A DNA stretch of 5,349 nucleotides, taken from Spirochaetaceae bacterium. GTDB lineage: Bacteria; Spirochaetota; Spirochaetia; DSM-27196; PXBQ01. Where the stretch lies: assembly GCA_003566875.1 (NCBI GenBank), contig PXBQ01000061.1, positions 1 through 5,349 of the forward strand. Direction: 5' to 3'. Each line of letters opens with the position of its first letter. Positions within the stretch are counted from its first letter, which is position 1. Made by a program: the position numbers and the translations under genes. This document shows positions 1 to 5,349 of this stretch, in pieces. The notes below the pieces were generated by a model. The model had not been told where the DNA came from, did no database searches, and saw only the letters and a program-made list of their open reading frames with translations.

Positions 1-2
1 AT

Positions 3-104
3 GCCAATCCCGACGCGCTTCCCGGCTCGGTCGACACCGGTTAAGGTACCGTCTACCGGCGTATTACGCTCACTCCTCTGAGTCGGGCGCACACCGAGCA
101 GTTC
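3..104 (+). other. In-frame upstream part of the ATPase-cyclase coding region, interrupted by TAA at 42-44
   Basis: This stretch is read in the same frame as the cyclase gene that follows. Codons 3-41 give ANPDALPGSVDTG, then TAA, and codons 45-104 give GTVYRRITLTPLSRAHTEQF. The phrase YRRITLTPLS followed by a helix matches the 'RI.L.PLS....' segment that precedes the 'GNPFF.(E/Q)E' motif in STAND/AAA-type signalling ATPases. The residues before the stop resemble the preceding 'RP(D/E)..' segment of that family. Ten of the 13 codons before the stop end in G or C, which is coding-like. No frame change is needed to join the two halves, so a nonsense substitution or a base-call error fits better than an indel. 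The Walker A and B motifs would lie upstream of the window. Whether the stop is real cannot be decided from this sequence alone. Confidence 0.5.
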
Positions 105-3100
105 GTGTCCCAAGTCCTCTTTGACTCCGGACCGGTCGTCGGCGAACTCGCCGAGTTGTTGTACCGAGAGTGCAACGGCAATCCGTTTTTCACGCAGGAG
201 ATGATTCGGAGCCTGGTCGACGGAGGAGCGGTTTTCTACCGCGAGCAGCACTGGCACATCGACGCCGACCGGATGTCCTCCGCCGCGTTACCGAAGAATT
301 TCCTCGACGCGGTTCTGCGACGCATAGAGAACCTCGAGTCGCGAGATGCCGAGCTTCTGAGCATCGCGGCGGTAATAGGTGCGAAGTTCCCGGTCGGCCT
401 CGTTTTTGAACTCACTCGGAAGCGCTTCTCACGGGATGAAGTTTTCATGATCGTCGCGGGAGCGAAACGCCACGGATTTCTCGACGAAGACGTGCACGAG
501 CGCGGGACGCTCTTTTTTCTGCACGACCGCGTTCGCGAGGCGTTTATAGAACGTCTCCCGGAAGATTTCCGGCGCAAGACCCATGCCGCGATCGGTCGCG
601 AACTCGAAAATCTGCACCGAGACGACACCGACGCGGTGGTTTTTGAACTGGCTCACCACTTCATCGAAGCCGGACTCGAAGAAAAAACCTTGCAGTACGC
701 GTACCCGGCGGGGTTCAAGGCGCGCGACCGGTACGCGTACGAGGACGCCCTCGGGTACTTCTCGATAGTCGGGGACATCTATCGCTCGCGGTCGATGGAC
801 GCTGAGTACCTCGCGGTCGCCGAGGTGATCGGCGAAGTACTGATCGTCCTCGGGCGGTACCGTGAGGCGATCGCGCTGTTCGAGGCGGCGCTCGACCGGC
901 AACGCGATCGTTACAAACGGGCCGTGTACCGGAAACACCTGAGTTACGCCTACTACCGAAGCGGCGACTTTCCGGAGTGCGAGAGATGCGCTCGTCTCGG
1001 GCTCTCGTTGATCGGCGAGCGTCTGCCGGTCACCCGGTTCGCGACGCTCGTGAGTATCGTGAAGGAGCTCGTCGTTCTGACGGTGTCGAGCGTTCTTCCG
1101 GCCCGCTGGACGTACGAGAAACCGCGTGCAAACTCGAAGAGGTACCGGCTGATCAACGCGTACTACGCGCACTTGATGATTTTTTACGGCGTCGCGAACG
1201 TGCTCAGCTCGATCAGGACGACATTGCGGATCAAGCACATCGCCGAGTTGAAAATCGGAGTTTCGCGCGAGCTCTGTATGGGGTGGGGCGGTTTTGCGTC
1301 GATCTTGATGGCTCTTCCGGTTTTCCCACTGTCCGAGAAGTACTTCGCGAAGTCCGTTACGCTCGCCGAACGGTTGAACGACGAGTGGCAAAAGGCGTGG
1401 TCGATCGAGTACTGGGGGTACGAGAATAACTGGGCCGGCCGGTACGCGTCGGCCGTCGAGCGTCTCTCGACGAGCCTTGGGATGTTCCGGCAGATCGGCG
1501 ACCACAAAGAGCTCGGCATGGTGCTGAACGCACTCGTCCAGGCGTTCTACTACCAGGCCGAGTACCGCGAGATGAAGGCACGACTCGATGAGCTGATCCA
1601 CTTGGCGTCGGAGTCGAACGACAACTACCTGCTCTCGGCGGCGAACATCTACCTGTCGCAGTACTACCGCGAGATGGGGATGTTCGACCAAGCCGAACAG
1701 GCCGCGCGTGAGGCGATCAGGATCGGCGAAGAAAACGAGATCTGGTTCAACGCGTGCTCGGCACGCCCCGATCTTGCTCGAGTGTATCTCTCGGACGAGA
1801 AAATCGACGCCGCGATTGAGGTGCTCCGCGAAGGTATCGCGATGGACGACGAGCACACGGGCTTTGGAGTTCTTCGGGAGTTCCTCCGCCAGTACGTCGT
1901 GGCGCTCTACCCAACGCTCGCCGAGGCGTATCTTCGGAAGTATCGCGCCGATCCGACTATGTCGCGAGCGACAGTGAAACGCGCGTGCAGGAAAGCGATC
2001 AAGGAAACGAAACCGTGGGCGACGCATTATGGAGCCGCGCTTCGTGCGTACGCGGAGTACTTCGGTTCGATCGGGCGGGAGAAACGCGCCGAGGAGCTCT
2101 TTCTCACGGCTATCGAGCACTGCACGCGGATAGGCCGTCGGTACGAGGCGGCCGTGACGCGTTTTGCGTACTCGGAGTTCCTTCGCGATCACGGCCGTGA
2201 ACAGGAAGGTATGTCGGTCCTGGAGAGTGCGTACCAGGAGTTCCTCTCGATCGGCGCCGCGTCGTACATCCGGGCCGCCGAGGCACTGCTTCAGTACGAG
2301 AAAAAAACCGAGGTCTCGTCGGCACAACGGAGCTTGCGCCTGCACCAGAGGATGGAGACGATTCTCCAGGCGACACGCGACATTGCGTCACGACTCGACG
2401 TCGATGATGCGCTCGCCGTGAGTCTCGCGCGCACGATGGAAGCGACCGGCGCCCAACGAGGATGCATTTTCACGGTCGAGGGTCGGCGCCTTCGGCTACG
2501 CGCGTCTCAGGTCGCCGATACCGCGTTGCCGCTCTCGTACTCCTCGGGTATCGTAAAAAAGGTGTTCACGTCCCGATCCACTTTCCTCGCGACGAACGCG
2601 ACCACCGACGACGCGACGGCCGGCTACGCGAGTGTAACCGAACAGGAGCTGAAGTCGGTTCTCGCGGTCCCGGTTTTCGTCCACGAGAAAGCCGTCGGAG
2701 TGTGTTACCTCGATAACCCGCTGACCACCGGCGTCTTCAACGAAGAACACGTCGCGCTCGTCGAGGGCATCATGGGTTCCGCCGCGATCGCGATCGACAA
2801 CGCGGCGCTGTACAACAAACAAAGGTTCATGACCGAGTCGTTCCAGCTCTACGTGCCGCGCGAGCAGATCGACGAGGTCGATCGGGGCAAACGGCCGACA
2901 CTCGGAGGAACAGCGCAGGACGTTGTCGTCGGGTTCGAGGACATCCGTAACTTTACCGGTATATCGGAGCTGATCGGTGCCGCCGATACATTCGGATTGA
3001 TCAACGCGTACTTCACGTACAGCGGAAAAACGATATCCGAAAACGGAGGACGGACAAACCGGTATCTCGGCGACGCGCGGCTTATGCTGTTCGAGCCGGA

Positions 3101-3755
3101 CTCGATTCTCGCGGCCGTAAAAGGCGCTCACGAGCTGCACATTCGGCTGCGGCGGTTCAACGCGATCCGCGTGAGACGAATCGAGAGCGGCGACTGGACG
3201 TACGGAGGCAAGGAAATTGTCAAGACAATCAACACCGGGATCGGTATGGAAATCGGCACGGTGATGATCGGAAACGTCGGCGATCCGACGCGGATGGACT
3301 TCTCGGTCATCGGTGATCCGGTCAACACCGCGTCACGGCTCGAGAATTTGACCAAGCTGTACCGGACGCCGATCATTATCAGCGAAAACGTGCACGAGCA
3401 AATCGCGTCCGAGGCCGAGTCGGTCGGGCTTCTTTCCAGGCGTATCGACCAGGTTCGCGTGCGCGGCAAGACGAAACCGTTCGCGATTTTTGAGCTATTC
3501 AGCTGTCTCGACAAGCGTACGGTCGAGTCGCGAATCGCGACCGCAGACCGATTCGATGAAGCGCTATCGTTGTACCTGATGACGGGATCCCCCGAGTTGG
3601 TCCGGAAGAACCGGCGAGCGGCGGTAGCGCTGTTCACGGAAATTCTCGCGAAACACAACGATGACGTCGCCCGGGTTCTCCATCGCCGCATAGTGGATCT
3701 GCTCCACGCGAACACCGCCGAGTGGGACGGGGTGTACACGCAACTCGAGTCGTGA
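105..3755 (+). CDS. Class III adenylate/guanylate cyclase with STAND-type ATPase remnant, TPR, GAF and cyclase domains (N-terminally incomplete)
   Basis: The 1216-residue product should make cAMP or cGMP from a nucleoside triphosphate in the cytosol. Residues about 12-165 are the lid/winged-helix end of a STAND/AAA ATPase (NGNPFF at 24-29, FLHDRVREAF at 138-147). Residues about 195-735 are TPR-like helical repeats, for example GRYREAIALFEAAL at 250-263. Residues about 755-905 are a GAF domain (LKSVLAVPV, AVGVCYLDN) without a clear NKFDE cyclic-nucleotide motif. Residues about 935-1132 are the cyclase domain. Its metal-binding Asp residues D946 (FEDIRNFT) and D990 (YLGD) and its transition-state N1074 and R1078 (VNTASRLE) are present. 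The substrate-selecting Lys is replaced by R986, and the usual Thr/Asp by S1067. A helical tail ends in EWDGV. GTG at 105 is the first usable start after the in-frame TAA at 42-44 and has only a weak GAG upstream, while homology begins earlier. This is therefore either a disrupted gene or half of a split one. Cyclase identity is firm; the true 5' end is not. Confidence 0.9.
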   Translation: MSQVLFDSGPVVGELAELLYRECNGNPFFTQEMIRSLVDGGAVFYREQHWHIDADRMSSAALPKNFLDAVLRRIENLESRDAELLSIAAVIGAKFPVGLVFELTRKRFSRDEVFMIVAGAKRHGFLDEDVHERGTLFFLHDRVREAFIERLPEDFRRKTHAAIGRELENLHRDDTDAVVFELAHHFIEAGLEEKTLQYAYPAGFKARDRYAYEDALGYFSIVGDIYRSRSMDAEYLAVAEVIGEVLIVLGRYREAIALFEAALDRQRDRYKRAVYRKHLSYAYYRSGDFPECERCARLGLSLIGERLPVTRFATLVSIVKELVVLTVSSVLPARWTYEKPRANSKRYRLINAYYAHLMIFYGVANVLSSIRTTLRIKHIAELKIGVSRELCMGWGGFASILMALPVFPLSEKYFAKSVTLAERLNDEWQKAWSIEYWGYENNWAGRYASAVERLSTSLGMFRQIGDHKELGMVLNALVQAFYYQAEYREMKARLDELIHLASESNDNYLLSAANIYLSQYYREMGMFDQAEQAAREAIRIGEENEIWFNACSARPDLARVYLSDEKIDAAIEVLREGIAMDDEHTGFGVLREFLRQYVVALYPTLAEAYLRKYRADPTMSRATVKRACRKAIKETKPWATHYGAALRAYAEYFGSIGREKRAEELFLTAIEHCTRIGRRYEAAVTRFAYSEFLRDHGREQEGMSVLESAYQEFLSIGAASYIRAAEALLQYEKKTEVSSAQRSLRLHQRMETILQATRDIASRLDVDDALAVSLARTMEATGAQRGCIFTVEGRRLRLRASQVADTALPLSYSSGIVKKVFTSRSTFLATNATTDDATAGYASVTEQELKSVLAVPVFVHEKAVGVCYLDNPLTTGVFNEEHVALVEGIMGSAAIAIDNAALYNKQRFMTESFQLYVPREQIDEVDRGKRPTLGGTAQDVVVGFEDIRNFTGISELIGAADTFGLINAYFTYSGKTISENGGRTNRYLGDARLMLFEPDSILAAVKGAHELHIRLRRFNAIRVRRIESGDWTYGGKEIVKTINTGIGMEIGTVMIGNVGDPTRMDFSVIGDPVNTASRLENLTKLYRTPIIISENVHEQIASEAESVGLLSRRIDQVRVRGKTKPFAIFELFSCLDKRTVESRIATADRFDEALSLYLMTGSPELVRKNRRAAVALFTEILAKHNDDVARVLHRRIVDLLHANTAEWDGVYTQLES

Positions 3756-3803
3756 CCGCGTTCAGGTAGTTTTTTGCCGCGGAATCAGGGTATCCTGCTC
3801 GAG

Positions 3804-3810
3804 AGGGGGG
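3804..3810 (+). promoter_or_regulatory. Shine-Dalgarno-like AGGGGGG deciding the mgtE start
   Basis: The purine run AGGGGGG ends one base before the first candidate ATG (3812) and seven bases before the second (3818). GGGGG can pair with the CCUCC of the 16S rRNA tail with one G-U wobble, and seven bases is a normal spacing. This favours ATG 3818 (MADTPD...) over ATG 3812 (MPMADT...). The rest of the 62-base gap after the cyclase stop holds a six-T run at 3770-3775 without a stem before it, and no convincing -35/-10 pair. The gap is too short for a full Mg2+-sensing leader unless one overlaps the cyclase gene. Confidence 0.5.
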
Positions 3811-3817
3811 CATGCCT

Positions 3818-5212
3818 ATGGCGGATACGCCGGATCAGCTTGAACAGATAACAATTCCGGACGAACTCCGGACTTTAATCGATAACCGCGACTGGAAGGG
3901 GCTCTCCCGGCGGCGCGCCGCGTGGCCGGAGTCCGACGTTGCGGCACCGGAGGTCTTCGACGTTCTCATGGACGTCGAGAAGAACGATCGAGTCCTGCTC
4001 TTCCGAGCCCTGCCGCGCGATCTCGCCGCCGAACTGCTCGCGTGGCTCGACTCCGAGACCGCGGATCGCCTGCTTCTCGAACTCTCCGACCCCGAGACGC
4101 GTGCGCTACTCGCGGAGCTCGATCCCGACGACAGGGTATCGCTTCTCGAGGAGTTGCCGGCCACCGCGACGAAGCGGCTCATGAGCCTGCTCTCGCCCGA
4201 GGACCGCGCGGAGGCGCGGATTATCCTCGGGTATCCCGAGGACTCCGTCGGGAGGCTGATGGACCCCGACTACGTCGCGGTTCGTCCGGACTGGGACATG
4301 GCGCGTGTTCTCGAGCAGGTCCGTTCGTTCGGCCGGGAGAGCGCCGCGGTGTCGGTCATTTACGTGACCGACGACGCCGGAGTGCTGATCGACGCGCTTC
4401 CCCTCCAGCGCTTCGTCGTTTCTCCGGCGGACCGGATCATCCGCGACATCATGGACGACACGTACGTCTACGTCTCCGCGTACGATGACCGCGAAGAAGC
4501 GGTCCGGGTCATGCAGCGCTACGACCAGATCACGCTGCCGGTGGTTGACTCCGGCCGTGTTCTGATCGGGATCGTGACGTTCGACGACGTCATGGATGTC
4601 GCCGAACAAGAGACGACCGAGGACTTCCATCGCGGAGCGGCGGTTACGCCGCTTCGCCGTAACTACTGGGACTACAGTCCGTTTCTCCTGCTCAGGAGCC
4701 GCATCGGTTGGCTCGTCGCGTTGGTTTTTGTCCACTTGCTCTCGGCGGGGGTCCTGTCCGCGTTCGAGCACGTGATGGCGCAGTTCGTGACGCTCACGTT
4801 ATTCATTCCACTCGTAATCGCGACCGGCGGAAACTCCGGGATCCAGTCGGCGACTATGATAATCCGGTCGATTTCGACCGGCGAGATAGAGCTTTCGCAG
4901 TGGTTCAAGGTCGTGTTGAAGGAGATCATAGCCGGGTTGGCTACCGGCGTCCTTCTCGGGCTTCTTGGTTTCGTGCTCGGGATTATCTTCGGGCACGGGC
5001 CCGGGATCGGAATGCAGGTCGGGTTGATCGTCGCGTGCACGCTCTTCACTATCATCGTCGGGACGAACGTGTTCAGCGTCGTGCTCCCGTTCGTGCTCAC
5101 CAAGCTCAAACTCGACCCGGCGCTCGCGAGCGGCCCGTTCATCACGTCGGTCGTCGACGTCGGCGGCCTGATGGTCTACTTCGCGTGGGCCGGGGTGTTT
5201 CTTCTGGGTTAA
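3818..5212 (+). CDS. mgtE: Magnesium transporter MgtE
   Basis: This is a channel-like Mg2+ transporter of the inner membrane, dimeric in known members and closed by Mg2+ binding to its cytosolic domains. The 464-residue product has the usual family length. Residues about 20-125 form the helical N domain. YPEDSVGRLM at 139-148 leads into two CBS domains (about 150-205 and 210-262; second one LPVVDSGRVLIGIVTFDDVMDV). The acidic cluster E265, E268, D269 (ETTED) matches the Mg2+-sensing EATED of Thermus MgtE. The membrane domain has five predicted helices at about 296-316, 320-336, 369-391, 399-426 and 441-463. It carries GGNSGIQSATMIIRS from 337 and DPALASGPFIT from 433. The pore Asp is D447 in VVDVGGLMVYF, equivalent to Thermus D432. 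ATG 3818 is chosen from ribosome-binding-site spacing; ATG 3812 would add two residues. The gene follows the cyclase on the same strand by 62 bases, so co-transcription is possible but unproven. It appears intact. Confidence 0.95.
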   Translation: MADTPDQLEQITIPDELRTLIDNRDWKGLSRRRAAWPESDVAAPEVFDVLMDVEKNDRVLLFRALPRDLAAELLAWLDSETADRLLLELSDPETRALLAELDPDDRVSLLEELPATATKRLMSLLSPEDRAEARIILGYPEDSVGRLMDPDYVAVRPDWDMARVLEQVRSFGRESAAVSVIYVTDDAGVLIDALPLQRFVVSPADRIIRDIMDDTYVYVSAYDDREEAVRVMQRYDQITLPVVDSGRVLIGIVTFDDVMDVAEQETTEDFHRGAAVTPLRRNYWDYSPFLLLRSRIGWLVALVFVHLLSAGVLSAFEHVMAQFVTLTLFIPLVIATGGNSGIQSATMIIRSISTGEIELSQWFKVVLKEIIAGLATGVLLGLLGFVLGIIFGHGPGIGMQVGLIVACTLFTIIVGTNVFSVVLPFVLTKLKLDPALASGPFITSVVDVGGLMVYFAWAGVFLLG

Positions 5213-5216
5213 CGGC

Positions 5217-5234
5217 GAGCGTCACGAGACGTTC
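5217..5234 (+). terminator. Possible hairpin at the convergent mgtE/SDR gene ends
   Basis: In RNA of the plus strand, GAGCGUC (5217-5223) can pair with GACGUUC (5228-5234) around an ACGA tetraloop, giving seven pairs including one G-U. It begins four bases after the mgtE stop and covers the stop codon of the convergent dehydrogenase. On the minus strand the wobble becomes an A-C mismatch, so the stem is weaker in that direction. No U tract follows on either side, so it is not a classical intrinsic terminator. It could protect a 3' end or be chance. Confidence 0.25.
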
Positions 5235-5349
5235 AGGTAGTTCCCGCCGCACACCGCGATGCACTGGCCGGTGACGTAGTCCGAGAGGTCGGTGCAGAGG
5301 AACTCGACGACCTTCGCGACGTCATCCGGGACCCCGAGTCGGCGTAACG
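5222..5349 (-). CDS. Short-chain dehydrogenase/reductase (SDR), C-terminal fragment
   Basis: The last 41 codons of a minus-strand gene enter from the right edge and end at TGA (5224-5222). The product would be an NAD(P)(H)-dependent oxidoreductase of the SDR superfamily, of FabG-like type. The visible sequence is the standard SDR C-terminus: RRLGVPDDVAKVVEFL, matching R.G.P.DVA..V.FL, then the SDYVTGQ motif that completes the cofactor and subunit-contact region, and a GG near the end. Cys stands just before that GG (VCGG), where FabG-type enzymes usually have Asp or Asn. The Rossmann GxxxGxG motif and the catalytic Ser-Tyr-Lys lie outside the window, so substrate and cofactor cannot be assigned. 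The gene converges on mgtE with nine bases between stop codons. Family assignment is strong despite the short length; whether it acts in fatty acid synthesis is unknown. Confidence 0.85.
   Translation of the reverse strand, partial: LRRLGVPDDVAKVVEFLCTDLSDYVTGQCIAVCGGNYLNVS

Noticed and set aside
1..79. ATG at position 1 opening a short frame
   Set aside because: It gives 26 codons in a frame with weaker third-position GC than the overlapping ATPase frame, and no recognisable product.
1035..1107. Hydrophobic stretch in the cyclase (residues about 311-334) as a transmembrane helix
   Set aside because: It is broken by Lys and Glu and lies in a helical-repeat region that follows a typical soluble motif (GERLP). 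A buried helix is more likely.
429..2345. Long open frame on the minus strand opposite the cyclase gene (about 638 codons)
   Set aside because: It lies wholly within a gene with clear homology, has no recognisable domain, and is rich in Arg and Val. This is the usual shadow of a GC-rich coding strand.
3756..3817. Promoter, terminator or Mg2+ riboswitch upstream of mgtE
   Set aside because: TTGCCG (3774) and TATCCT (3791) are only 11 bases apart. The six-T run has no stem before it. The CCGCG/CGCGG pair has an 18-base loop. The gap is too short for a complete Mg2+ leader.
4106..4771. Open frame on the minus strand opposite mgtE
   Set aside because: It is antisense to a well-supported mgtE, is rich in Arg/Asp, and has no family features. 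It is a shadow frame.
105..5212. Functional coupling of the cyclase and MgtE because cyclases need Mg2+
   Set aside because: Nearness on one strand is the only support, and Mg2+ use by cyclases is general.
3760..5242. The 12-mer GTTCAGGTAGTT occurs at 3760-3771 and again at 5231-5242, both near gene ends
   Set aside because: One shared 12-mer is roughly what chance gives in about 5.3 kb, and the second copy lies within the SDR coding sequence.

Overview
The window holds the 3' ends of two genes that run off its edges and one complete gene between them. It is GC-rich and bacterial. The cyclase gene resembles the large ATPase-TPR-GAF-cyclase signalling proteins of Spirochaetota, especially in the 'ENLTKLY' stretch after the VN..SRLE motif and in the C-terminal tail ending in a WDGV motif. 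That placement is an inference from remembered family features and is only moderately secure. Nothing here looks like a phage, transposon, CRISPR array or RNA gene.

Layout: (1) Positions 3-104 read as coding sequence in the same frame as the next gene, but an in-frame TAA at 42-44 cuts it. (2) Positions 105-3755 (+) encode a very large class III nucleotide cyclase: the C-terminal part of a STAND/AAA-type ATPase module, a long TPR-like helical region, a GAF domain and a cyclase domain with a short helical tail. Homology to the ATPase family continues upstream of the first usable start codon, so this gene is either broken by a nonsense mutation (or sequence error) or is the second half of a split protein. 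(3) A 62-base gap carries a purine-rich ribosome binding site. (4) Positions 3818-5212 (+) encode a complete MgtE magnesium transporter. (5) On the minus strand, 5349-5222 is the C-terminus of a short-chain dehydrogenase/reductase, convergent with mgtE and separated from it by 9 bases. A small hairpin sits in this junction.

The cyclase would turn signals sensed by its ATPase/TPR and GAF modules into cAMP or cGMP. MgtE would control Mg2+ entry through its cytosolic N and CBS domains. The two lie close on one strand and could share a transcript, but the sequence shows no functional link. The most notable points are the in-frame stop in the ATPase module and the unusual substrate-pocket residues in the cyclase (Arg and Ser in place of the usual Lys and Thr/Asp), while all metal-binding and transition-state residues are kept.
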